DNA from: Phycomyces nitens
Taxonomy: Eukaryota > Mucoromycota > Mucoromycetes > Mucorales > Phycomycetaceae
Assembly: GCA_022702545.1 (NCBI GenBank)
Contig: JAHRBC010000008.1
Span: forward strand, 496,001 to 560,000
Direction: 5' to 3'
DNA: 64,000 nt
The position numbers and the translations under genes were made by a program. Shown here piece by piece: positions 49,933 to 59,322 of the stretch. Within the stretch, counting starts at the first letter, position 1; the number at the start of each line of letters is the position of its first letter. Under the pieces are notes generated by a model, which saw only the letters and a program-made list of their open reading frames with translations, was not told where the DNA came from and did not search any database.

Positions 49933-51660
49933 TTAACCGAAAAAGCGGTACCAGGGTCGGGTATGTATCACATTTTCAGCCTTCGTTTCGTCAACATTGG
50001 TATTAGTTTTCGTACCTAAACGAATCCCAGTTGACTCCACTTCGGCTTCCAATGTGATACGTTTCTCCGGAGAAGAAAAAATTGAATTGCTGATCTTGGT
50101 GCTAGTTGCAGTTTGTGAGGACGGTTTGTAGTAAAAGTTTTCGAAAGTGTTTGAGTTTAAACTCCAGTTTACATGCTTCTTCATGTCTTGTATAGAGTGA
50201 CCTATTTCCACTGTCTTTGTACTTGCTGCTGCCCGTACCGAATGTGCTTGATATTCTTTAGTGTCAATTCCCGCCAAATCCATGGCCGATTGTATCCAGT
50301 TTGCCACAGTAGTTGGTCTTACTGAAGTGGGTGTTTTGGTATTGGAATCGATGTACGCTAGGAATAGGATATGATCTTCAGGTAAGTTTTGTCTCATACT
50401 AGCTGTCCTTGTAATGAATCTATCAGTCGTCTTGACCGGGCATAATTCTTCATCCTCAATGCTTCCCAATGTAATCGATTTTACTTGGCTTTCCTTTGGC
50501 GTTCTTGCATGAATACGAATACTTGAGGTCATTCCCTCTTGCTTGAAAGTAATATCACGATGCTGTAGTCGACCGATATCGGATCTTGGACGCCACATGG
50601 TTGTTATGCACAGTAATAAAATTGTTTTCAATCGCAGTTGATCAAGACTGAGATCGGCTGTTGGTGTTAGATGTTCTTTAATGTAGTCTACTAGCATATG
50701 TACATCCCATGTTGTTGATTGTTGTTCTGTAGGGATCCGAACTTCCAAATTTCGTCTAGCTGCGAAAAATTCTTTGACTAATGGCTGTTCGGCGATTGAC
50801 GATTTGAAAGTATTCAAGTGTGTATTACTATAATCCTTGTAGGCTAATAAAATTTTTACCACGGTTTGTTCATCATATTTCAACGGTTCGTACAAAGGCT
50901 GTTGTTGTTGACACCATGAAATCCATTGTCTCCATCCATTGTCGTATATTTTGTGAGTTGATTGTCTAGTTTTCGCGTTCAAAGAACTGAGCATTTCCTC
51001 TGTCACACCATTCTGTAACCTGTAGTTGTTGATAACCGCCAAGCGGCTATTGTCCATCTTTGATTCAACTTCCACAGTATCGGTGGTTGTACATGCTTCA
51101 TTCTCATGATCATTGGGAACCAGGATTGATGGTTGTGGCGAGCTGCAAATGCGTCGATCTTCAATGGTCCCTACTTTTGTTGTATATAATTGAACATATT
51201 CCTCGGAATTGTTGATTCGTACAATGGTTTCTTGCGTCTGCTCAACTGGTCGGCTTGGGTGTTCAAGATCCCCGGGATGTGTTGATAAATGACTTGCATG
51301 TTGTAGTTGTTGCATAGGTCCTGAATTTGAATTGCTAGATCCTGTAAAATCATTGATGTTGTCCCTCCAGATTTTGTTGTGTATTTCAACGCTGTCTTGT
51401 TGTCTGAGTAAATTTTTATGATTGAGTTTTCGCATTTTTGGGCGTGGTACTGTAGCGCAAACAAGATTGTCTTCAACTCTCGCACGTTTATTGACTGCTG
51501 TTCCTCTTCTTGATTCCAAAACCCTGATGCTGTTATCAGGTTTGAGCTGACTCCCCATCCACTGTTCGATGCATCTACGTGTATTATTGTATTTGGGTTG
51601 GCCGCTGGAATCTTCTGAATTGGCAATCCGTTCTTCTGAGTTATATAAGTCTCCCACCAA
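49933..51660 (-). CDS. DIRS tyrosine recombinase ORF
   Basis: An uninterrupted frame of 575 codons; the first 35 precede any Met, so translation probably starts further in or by another mechanism. The catalytic tyrosine-recombinase features lie in the second half: an Arg in TTMWRPRSDIGRL, the HSVRAA box (HxxR), a later Trp/His-like position in KKHVNWSLNSNTF and a Tyr in ENFYYKPS. The ORF overlaps the RT/RNase H ORF by 490 bp in another frame, as is usual for DIRS1, and its 3' end overlaps the internal complementary region. It would circularise and insert the cDNA. Confidence 0.9.
   Translation of the reverse strand: MVGDLYNSEERIANSEDSSGQPKYNNTRRCIEQWMGSQLKPDNSIRVLESRRGTAVNKRARVEDNLVCATVPRPKMRKLNHKNLLRQQDSVEIHNKIWRDNINDFTGSSNSNSGPMQQLQHASHLSTHPGDLEHPSRPVEQTQETIVRINNSEEYVQLYTTKVGTIEDRRICSSPQPSILVPNDHENEACTTTDTVEVESKMDNSRLAVINNYRLQNGVTEEMLSSLNAKTRQSTHKIYDNGWRQWISWCQQQQPLYEPLKYDEQTVVKILLAYKDYSNTHLNTFKSSIAEQPLVKEFFAARRNLEVRIPTEQQSTTWDVHMLVDYIKEHLTPTADLSLDQLRLKTILLLCITTMWRPRSDIGRLQHRDITFKQEGMTSSIRIHARTPKESQVKSITLGSIEDEELCPVKTTDRFITRTASMRQNLPEDHILFLAYIDSNTKTPTSVRPTTVANWIQSAMDLAGIDTKEYQAHSVRAAASTKTVEIGHSIQDMKKHVNWSLNSNTFENFYYKPSSQTATSTKISNSIFSSPEKRITLEAEVESTGIRLGTKTNTNVDETKAENVIHTRPWYRFFG
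49963..50060. repeat. DIRS internal complementary region
   Basis: The left half (to about 50001) is the reverse complement of the element's left end. The right half (about 50000-50060) is the reverse complement of its right end (53748-53805). They abut at a shared TA, which locates both element ends. Confidence 0.9.
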
Positions 51661-52601
51661 CGCAATTCATGAAGACTGGTGTTCGATACATTGCAAGTTG
51701 CTTCCCAGTTCTGATGTGTCATGTGTAATGTCCTCGATAAGTCCCGTTGGAGGTACCTGATGTGTAATAGAGCTTCGCCTATCGCCGGTATCATCGATGT
51801 CATCTTCCCCAGTAGACCCGCTATCCATCGGCATGTTTTCATTGGGTTTGTCATTACCTGTCTGATTCTCTTCACTAAGTTGGTAATCTTCAATGTTGGA
51901 ACTGATATAATCACAGTCTTGCTGTTGAACGAGAACCCTAGAAACCCTTGAGTCTTTGATGGGGTGAGGATACTTTTCTTGTAGTTTATAATGAAGCCCA
52001 GTTTCTCTAAATGATGTTGCACCTTCATCGTCAATTGATTCATTTCTTGTTTTGTCGTTGCCAAAATGCATATGTCGTCTAGATAATATATTATTCGAAT
52101 GCCTTCCTTTCTGAGCGGTTCGATAGCATATCGCATTATTTTGGAAAATATTCTTGGAGCTACACTTAGACCAAACGCGAGTGATTTGTAGCGGTAAACG
52201 ACACCTTCGTTTTCGAAGCTTAAGAAATCTTTGGAATCGTCGTGAATAGGAACTACTACGTATGCATCTTTTAAGTCGATTTTGCAAATATAATCGTTTT
52301 TTTCGAGTAATTCGCGTAGAGCTGGGACTCCTTCCATCTTGAAATGTTCTACTTGTATGAACGAGTTCAGTTTTTGACAATCTAGAATCGGCCTTCTCTT
52401 TGTCTTCTCTTGTAATGTAAAGAATTTCGAGAGGAATCGTCGATCCTGTGTGGGTGATTTTTCAATAATGCCTCCATTTAGAAATTTCTGAACTGCTTCG
52501 TTTATATGAAATTGCTCCTCTACTGTTGTCTGTTTTTTCTGGTTCTTCCACGGGGTCGAGTTCTTTGTAAATTGGATCTTGTAACCATGCTGAATCACCA
52601 A
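51171..52601 (-). CDS. DIRS reverse transcriptase / RNase H ORF
   Basis: At least 477 codons; the frame stays open upstream to beyond 52,800 with no ATG, running past the gag stop. RT motifs: KFFTLQEKTKRRPILDCQKL, ICKIDLKDAYVVVPIHDD, SLAFGLSVAPRIFSKIM and the YLDD box (YYLDDICILATT). RNase H follows, with the acidic residues in IIHVDASNSGWGV, INVRELKTILFAL, IKIYSDNKTALKY and NTQADQLSR. It is intact, with no stop or frameshift, so the copy may be recent. Confidence 0.93.
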   Translation of the reverse strand: MVIQHGYKIQFTKNSTPWKNQKKQTTVEEQFHINEAVQKFLNGGIIEKSPTQDRRFLSKFFTLQEKTKRRPILDCQKLNSFIQVEHFKMEGVPALRELLEKNDYICKIDLKDAYVVVPIHDDSKDFLSFENEGVVYRYKSLAFGLSVAPRIFSKIMRYAIEPLRKEGIRIIYYLDDICILATTKQEMNQLTMKVQHHLEKLGFIINYKKSILTPSKTQGFLGFSFNSKTVIISVPTLKITNLVKRIRQVMTNPMKTCRWIAGLLGKMTSMIPAIGEALLHIRYLQRDLSRTLHMTHQNWEATCNVSNTSLHELRWWETYITQKNGLPIQKIPAANPNTIIHVDASNSGWGVSSNLITASGFWNQEEEQQSINVRELKTILFALQYHAQKCENSIIKIYSDNKTALKYTTKSGGTTSMILQDLAIQIQDLCNNYNMQVIYQHIPGILNTQADQLSRRKKPLYESTIPRNMFNYIQQK

Positions 52602-52774
52602 TAAGGGCCATGGGTGATTTGTTATGGTCTTCCAATAATTCAGAAATTGTTGCAGTCGACCGCTCGGGAGTATGCCGTCTGATGGAATGGTGTAGTTCGA
52701 TGTCGTTAATTGTTGTTGTAATTGTTGTGATGCTGATGATTCCTTGATTTGTGGTACTTGTACACACTTTTGTT

Positions 52775-53647
52775 TTACGGTTGACTTGGAGGTTTCGTGG
52801 TTGTGTGGTCTGCTGATGTTGTACTGTGAGAATTGTTGTAGTTATAGAAGGTTGGGTTCCCACGTCCCCTTCCTCCAAAGTAGTTTTTTGGTCCTCCTCG
52901 GCCAAAATAACCACGTCCTCCTCCTCTGTTGCTGTTCCAACTTGAGGAATTTGAATATCCTCCTCGACCTCGTCCATTGGAAGGATTGGTGGTAGCTGCT
53001 CGAAGTACTCGTTGTTGATAGTTGGCTTCGTTGTACATGGCGATAAATTCGTCATCAAAAGCTTCTCGTTTGTTGCCCAAGTCTTTAGTTTCCAAGTGTT
53101 TAAGACTGGAGGGTAATTTAAGTACTCTAATGGCGTAGTCTTTAGCGTCTTCATCATGCTGTTTCCCTTGGAACCAGGCATGAGTCGCAAGTCTTTTGGT
53201 ACTTTCGATGGCCTCGTCCAAAAGTTGATATGCTTCTGCTGTTGAATTTTCTCCAGCTTTAATAACTGAGAGTTGTTCGAAGATCTCAGTGGCTGATCTT
53301 CCGTGTAATCTACTGATTTCTGCTCCTTTGTAGTGAGCGTTAACGACTTGAGTCGTGTCAACAGTGTAATGTTTGAGCTTTGGGATGAAGGATTTATTAA
53401 TCTCTTCAGCGATAGTCCACTCGTCGTGGTGGTATTTGGTAACGTCGCGCTTGTAACGTTTGAAATTATCTTGATGTTGTTGTTTCGTATGTTTGTCCAA
53501 AGAGGAAGTGATTCCCAATGGTAACTCTCGCTCCTCTCTTGCTTGTTGGGTTTCGGCTTGTTCGGTTGTTCTAACTCGTCGAAGTAATTCGATGACTTCA
53601 GCTTCTGTAAATATTCTTGGTTCATTATTGATAATCGGATCAGTCAT
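52775..53647 (-). CDS. DIRS gag-like ORF
   Basis: 290 residues starting MTDPIINNEPRIFTEAEV at an ATG. The N-terminal part is helical and charged; the C-terminal part is an Arg/Gly-rich RNA-binding-type tail (GRGRGGYSNSSSW, GGGRGYFGRGG). No zinc knuckle is seen. The position at the 5' end and the size match DIRS gag proteins. The stop lies inside the still-open RT frame, which is offset by one base. Confidence 0.85.
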   Translation of the reverse strand: MTDPIINNEPRIFTEAEVIELLRRVRTTEQAETQQAREERELPLGITSSLDKHTKQQHQDNFKRYKRDVTKYHHDEWTIAEEINKSFIPKLKHYTVDTTQVVNAHYKGAEISRLHGRSATEIFEQLSVIKAGENSTAEAYQLLDEAIESTKRLATHAWFQGKQHDEDAKDYAIRVLKLPSSLKHLETKDLGNKREAFDDEFIAMYNEANYQQRVLRAATTNPSNGRGRGGYSNSSSWNSNRGGGRGYFGRGGPKNYFGGRGRGNPTFYNYNNSHSTTSADHTTTKPPSQP

Positions 53648-53675
53648 AGTTTGTCCACGATGCGCGGCTTAGAAA

Positions 53676-53757
53676 GATATGGGGAAGAAAGGGAAACATT
53701 TTATTATTATTAAGAAAGGAAAATAAAGCGTGGCTCAGAGAGCATGTATCACATTGG
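53676..53757 (-). repeat. DIRS right inverted terminal repeat
   Basis: Partner of 49768-49848. The outer part (to 53805) pairs instead with the internal complementary region. Confidence 0.9.
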
Positions 53758-53884
53758 AAGCCGAAGTGGAGTCAACTGGGATTCGTTTAGGTACGAAAAC
53801 TAATAGACTATCTTTTGCAGTGTTTGGTAATAGAAATAAATTTATTTTTTATTTTTCTTTAATGATTTTTCTTTTTATATTTGG

Positions 53885-56600
53885 ATAAAGATGAGGCAGC
53901 ACCAGCACAGACAAGGAACCTACCTTTTTCCGAAGCTGATACCATGTTTGGTACCGATGGAGATAACAGTGCTCATGAGAGCATCTCTGAGAATGAAGAA
54001 GACGAGGAAGAAAGTGAAGAGAGTGATGATGAGGTGGCAATTTTTGGTAAAGGTATGGATATCGTGAATTAATATTGACTCCTGATAAATAGAATTATAT
54101 GAGCTAATTTTCATTTTTTACACAAAAGATTTTTCTTTGGACCCACAACCAGAGTTAAATTTCATCCACTGTTTCATTGTCACCACCATTGCCCTGTTTG
54201 TATCCTTGTACGTCGTTGATGAAGGAGCAGTTATCTTGATTGCCATTGTCAACAAGATTCTTGAAATATTCCAGGATCCATTTCGTCTTCCTTTGAGTGT
54301 TCCTGGTCTCAAGCAATTGGCAGGCTATGGCAATTTGACAAGTGGGATCAAAAAGTATGTTGCTTGTAGTGAATGCCATACAATCTACGATATCGGTGAA
54401 TCTGTTCCTTTGTCTTGTACATTGATCAAGTTTGGTGGCAGTTCTTTGTGTTCCAATCCGTTGTTCAAGTCTGGATCTGAGTCACGAATCCCAAAGAGAA
54501 CATACGTGTACCACTCTGTCATAGACTCACTGAAAAAGTTTTTCACCGTCCAGGATTTGAAAATGCAATCAATTCATGGAATCGTGGGCCAAAAGTAGAT
54601 GGAGTATTGTTTGACGTTTATGATGGTACCATGTGGAATGAATTTCTGGACATCAATGACTTCCCCTTTGTTGACACTGACCGATCTCTCATGTTGACCT
54701 TGAATATCAACTGGTTCCAGCCATTTGATGGTGTTACTTACTCTTGTGGAGCGATTTATCTTGCCGTCAACAATCTTCCTCGGGAGATTAGGTTCAAAAA
54801 GGAAAATACAATTCTTGTTGGATTAATGCCAGGGCCAAAGGAAGCAAAGATATTAGAGATAAACAGCTATCTGAAATCGCTTGTTGATGAGTTGCAAAGT
54901 CTTTACAAGGGCATCAAAATCCAAACCCACCAATGTCCAAGTGGTACAACAATCCGTGCTGCTCTTTTCATGGTCGCCTGTGATATCCCCATTGCAAGGA
55001 AAGTATGTGGATTCACATCCCATACGAGTACAAATGCATGCCATAAGTGCAAATGCCAATTCTCCCGGTTAGCTGGAACGAGTTCTGTCGATTATTTTGG
55101 ATTTGACTTCTCAAAGTGGCTCCTTCGCTCTAAGAATGATAATCGTAAGGATGCTGAGGTCTGGAGAAATGCAACCACTAAGACTGAGAGACATCGTCTT
55201 GAAGTTGAAAATGGTGTTCGCTGGTCCAAACTGCATCGTCTTGAGTACTTTGATGCTGTCCGCTGCACCATTATAGATCCAATGCACAACCTTTTCTTGG
55301 GAACTGCTAAACGAATGATGGAAAAATGGGTTGCAGATGGAATAATTGACTCCAAAAACTCGTCTCCATGCAAAACATGGTTAACAATATAGTACTGCCA
55401 CCCGATTACACACCATTGAAGACAAAGATTGCGAAAGGGTTTCCTTTAATGAAGGCTGATGAGTGGAAGTCGTGGTGCCTTGTGTATTCTCCTGTTGTTC
55501 TAAAAGATATACTCCTACCAAAAATGTTTGAAAATTAGATATTCTTTGTCAATGCATGCCGTTTACTCATCAAGCCCAATATCACTGAAGACGAAATCGA
55601 CAATGCTCATGAATATCTACAATAATTTTGCCAAGGGTGTGAGAATCTTTATGATCTTGATCTTCTTTCACCAAATATGCACCTTCATCTTCATTTGCAC
55701 AAAACAGTTCAAGACTTCGGCCCTGTTTATGGTTACTGGCTTTTTGGCTTTGAGAGATATAATGGTATCCTCAAAAACATCCAGACAAACAGGAAAACCG
55801 GATTCGAATGGACATACATGAAGAAATCCACAAGGAAGATTTTGCGCGTAATATACTTGAGTCTGCCAATGCACACGGTTATCTGGATGTTTTCAAGAAT
55901 TTTTTAAAAACTGAGACTCATTCAGTAATCCCGCCCAGTCAACTTCATGCATTCTCACTGTCAGATTTCATTAATGCCGCATACAATACAACATCTTCCA
56001 TCAAAGGCAACGAATCTCTTCCACCATCTGCATTTCCTCTTGGAACAAAGCCTTTGTCACCGATGCCGAATCCAGATTATGATCGTCTTGTTGAACATTA
56101 CCATGTGGTCTATAATGACAGGTCAATCTCAAGTTGCAAAACCAACATGGACAGTTCTGCTTTTGTTAACGATTGGATTGTGATGCTGAAGTCTATCAAC
56201 ATTCTTGCCCAAGTATTCAAAGGCAATCATGGTAACAAATGTGGATCGTACATTCAGGCATTGTTTGTGGAGGACAAAACAAATGTAATCTATGGGTATA
56301 TTGGAGAAATCAAATATATTTTTGCACACATTTAGTCCAGCATCCTTATCAACTGAATACCACAACCCTCAGCATACCTTTGCCTTTGTTAAATGGTATA
56401 AAACAACATCTGATAGGACTAGAGAAATGGAAGGCATTGAGATCCACAAAAGCGAGTTTTCAAGAGTTGATTTTCAAAGTATCCTACCTATGCACCAAAT
56501 TCCCATGCCAGTTGCAATTGTTGATTACCGGCCATTAAGCAAGATTAGTAAAAAACTTGTAGTTCCATGCCACGCAAAATTTATACTTAGCTTTTAATAT
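53885..56600 (+). pseudogene. tnp2-type transposase, copy B, decayed
   Basis: Pieces align in order with copy A and extend beyond it. They begin with an acidic exon (DEAAPAQTRN to FGKG, splice-like ends near 53890 and 54051), then an exon from 54129 (DFSLDPQPELNF). Next are the Cys cluster CSECHTIYD and the core RSLMLTLNINWFQPFDG, YSCGAIYLAVNNLPR and LVGLMPGPKEAK. After these come GFTSHTSTNACHKCKC and DPMHNLFLGTAKRMM, and C-terminal pieces to SILPMHQIPMPVAIVDYRPL. A one-base deletion near 54540 and further frame changes and stops (about 55390, 55535, 55620, 56335) inactivate it. The equivalent of exon 1 is missing. The Asp of copy A's MNIDWF is Asn here. Confidence 0.8.
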
Positions 56601-56682
56601 ATTTATCTATTGGTCAAAACTCTTCAGCTATGTTCACGATTTGCAGTTGATATAAATTATAGAGAGAAAAAGAAAAATATAT

Positions 56683-57905
56683 TTATTCATCTCTAATTGC
56701 CCAGGAAGGCAAGATGGTAGACAGAGAAGTGGGGACAGGAACAACTTTAACTCCTCTTTGGATTCTAGGGGTCTTTGGTTTTGACTTTGACTGCCCCTTT
56801 CTCAAGTCACGGTCTTTAGAAATGTGATCAATTATTGCTAAGAGTCTGTTTAACTGTTTTTGTCATTAGTTTTAACTTGTGCTGCAACAAATACAAATTG
56901 AAAATAATTACCTCATCACTTCTCCAGCTGGGACGAGCAATCTTTATAACCTTCATGCTGACACCTTCACCAAAATCCTCAACACCTGATTCACCATCTG
57001 ACATGACCTCTTTTTGAAGAACATTGAGATATGTCATCATGAGCATTTTCCTTCTTTTGGACCCATCTCAGCATCTATGATCTCCCAGTTGGTCTCATAG
57101 GTAACAATGCGGCAATTAAGAATCTGTTAATATTTTTAGAATATAAGATAACCATGTACATTAATATTTTTCTTATAATTACCTCTCTCATTCGGCTATT
57201 TATGCGTGCATTATGCTTCTTGATAATGCCTGCCTCCTCTGACATGTGAACACTTCGATAGAAGGTCTTGTAGTTGTTTTTGATTTTACCAACTACCATG
57301 CTTGGCCAAAATCCAGCAGCACGAGGCTGTGAGAGAATATACTCTCTCAAATAGTTGACAATCTCGACATTGTCCTGATGATCAATCCTTTTATCAGTAT
57401 TCCATTTTCTCCTGGCTTCATTCTCAGCAATCTCTATGGGATCGATGGACGTAAAGTCCCTTTTCCACATTTTCTCATGGATCAAGTCCTATATATTTTT
57501 ATTAGAATATATATTATTATACTCTGTCAATATTATTTATACCAAAATGATCACACTCATCTGACTCTCACTGAGAGAAGGCTGAGCAGGAACAGACGGA
57601 GAGATAGTTGCTGGCAAAACTGGGCCAGCAGGTGCTCCATTAAAAACACCATTGGCATGAGCATTCATCAACATGCTCACTGCGTTTGCTGAGCTGGCCT
57701 GCATGTCATACATCTTTCTAAGCTGGCGACTCATCGATGCCATCTGTCCAGAGAGTTCTTTATACCCCTCATCGTCATTTCTGACTATCTCAGATCTTGG
57801 GGCAAGTCTGCGGCGTTTTGGCTGATTATCTGCCCCCTGGGAAGAACTTCCAGGTTGTTCATTAGCATTTGATCTGCGATTAGAGTTTCTTGAGCTAGAA
57901 GACAT
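56683..57905 (-). pseudogene. Accessory protein gene of the tnp2 element (one frameshift)
   Basis: Four exons (complement of 56683..56845, 56912..57123, 57183..57488, 57543..57905) with good splice sites. The protein starts MSSSSRNSNRRSNANEQ, has a basic PKRRRL motif and a helical MSRQLRKMYDMQASS segment. It then has a conserved-looking block (DIHEKMW-type start, ARRKWNTDKRIDHQDN, SQPRAAGFWPSMVVGKIKNN) and a C-terminal SWRSDE and basic tail ending IRDE. In exon 3, a one-base change near 57058 shifts the frame (KEGKCS stop versus KMLMMTYLNVLQ). It is convergent with tnp2 copy B, and I infer it is the second gene of that element, perhaps a DNA-binding partner. The function is not known. Confidence 0.55.
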
Positions 57906-59322
57906 TTTCTATCTGTATTTTATAAATATAACAATATATGAATATATTAAAATATTATATTTTGCCTATTCAGCATATAAATACATACGAAGCAAAATAT
58001 AGTTATTGGTAAAGATATTTAGATAATAAAAAGGGGACAGACTACAATATGCTTATTGAAAATATTTTTATTATAATTTACATTTTTAATTAGTGCTGTA
58101 AGATCCTCTGTATTAATCTATTTTGGTTTGTAAAACTGGGTCCCAGTATGTGCGACTCATGGTAACCTCAAATAAATTTCAAATAATATATTCTCCTTTT
58201 CCTTTTCTTTCCTATTCATTTTATTTTTCAATACCCTGGTAAGTTATTATTTTTTAAACATGTTGTTTATATCATCAAGTATACTATATTAACTACTGAT
58301 ATATTATTAATATAGTATAATATGCTCTTATTTTATGATAAAGGTAAATATAATACCATGATAAACTATATGTTTACTAATCATTCGTTTAAAAGATTCA
58401 CGGCTTTCTGATATTTCAAAATGATATTGTTGATAATATACATGGTAAATATAAAAAGATCGTTATATTTTCTCTTATTAATTTATTATTTTTTAGTTGA
58501 ACATATTGCAATCCATGTTCTATATTTTGTTTTTATCCCGCAACTCTCAATATGTAAGCAAACATTTTGTATAAGCTCTTACTTTTTGCCAAATACTACT
58601 TTAGTTATCGCATTTTATCTGCAATCTGGAATAAATATTTGTCTATAATCGCATATAGCTTTATAGGTAAATACAAAACGAAAAATATGAAAATTATTTT
58701 AAAAATTAATATCTGTTACTTCTTTTATCACAGATATGTAAATACCTATTCACAAGGAGTACCTACCCATATGATGACTATATATCAAAAGGTATACTAT
58801 ATAAATGAGTAATATTTTTGAAATCTAGGTCTAAAACAAAATTCTAAATAATATTCTCCTAAAAATAAAAATAATAAACTACACATAAATGATTTTCCAT
58901 AAAAATATTTATAAAATGTGTGAGAGCTATGTAGCTGTTCAAAGAGAAGCTGTTATTATAGTGACAGTTAAAATATAATTCAATAAAATGGCACCATTGA
59001 TACGTGAAATAAAATATTTGCGCGTTTCTATAATCATTAAACCATTGTTTTCTTGATTCTTAAAAGAAAACAAGAATGCAAAGTTATACAAGAACATCTG
59101 TTTTTGTTTTTTAAAAAAAGTAATTTATAGTCAGTTTGTGTATGGTAATACTCTAGTTCTTTATGAGAGTGTTTCCATTCTTAGGATTAATAAAAGAATT
59201 ATAGGTGGAAATAATATCTGTCTGAATAGTAAAATACTATTCAAACTCTGGGTAAAATCTTTCATTTCACTAAGAATTTCATATTATTTTACATATGTAA
59301 AAGGAACATATTTTCGCAGTGT
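57906..59322. other. AT-rich region to the end of the tnp2 element
   Basis: About 1.4 kb of AT-rich sequence without a supported gene. It ends with ggaacatattttcgcagtg (59301-59319), which looks like an inverted CACTGCGAAAATATG element end, directly in front of the 11-bp array. Confidence 0.5.

Larger units (their letters stand above)
49738..53805 (-). mobile_element. Full-length DIRS-type tyrosine-recombinase retrotransposon
   Basis: A 4.07-kb element read on the minus strand with three long ORFs: gag, RT/RNase H and tyrosine recombinase. The ends are inverted terminal repeats: about 80 bp at 49768-49848 is the near-perfect reverse complement of about 53676-53757, both including ctctctgagccacgctttat and a TTATTATTATTA-type run. 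An internal complementary region (about 49963-50060) is complementary to the outermost sequences of both ends. One half pairs with 49738-49775, the other with 53748-53805. This split-ITR plus internal complement is the hallmark of DIRS1-like elements, which integrate by tyrosine recombinase and make no target duplication. Confidence 0.93.
49574..53822. mobile_element. Small CACTG-ended element split by the DIRS insertion
   Basis: The left end CACTGCAAAAGATATAGTC (49574-49592) is matched in inverted orientation at the right end by GACTATCTTTTGCAGTG (53806-53822). Without the DIRS element between them the unit would be only about 180 bp, so it looks like a non-autonomous CACTA-like miniature element. 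Its left part has three short palindromes of the form TTTTAG-N-CTAAAA (near 49594, 49662 and 49708), like subterminal protein-binding repeats. Confidence 0.65.

Noticed and set aside
52462..53625. 387-codon minus-strand ORF overlapping gag
   Set aside because: It is a shadow frame of the gag and RT region. Its low-complexity Thr/Gln/Asn content gives no domain, while the other two frames carry gag and RT motifs.
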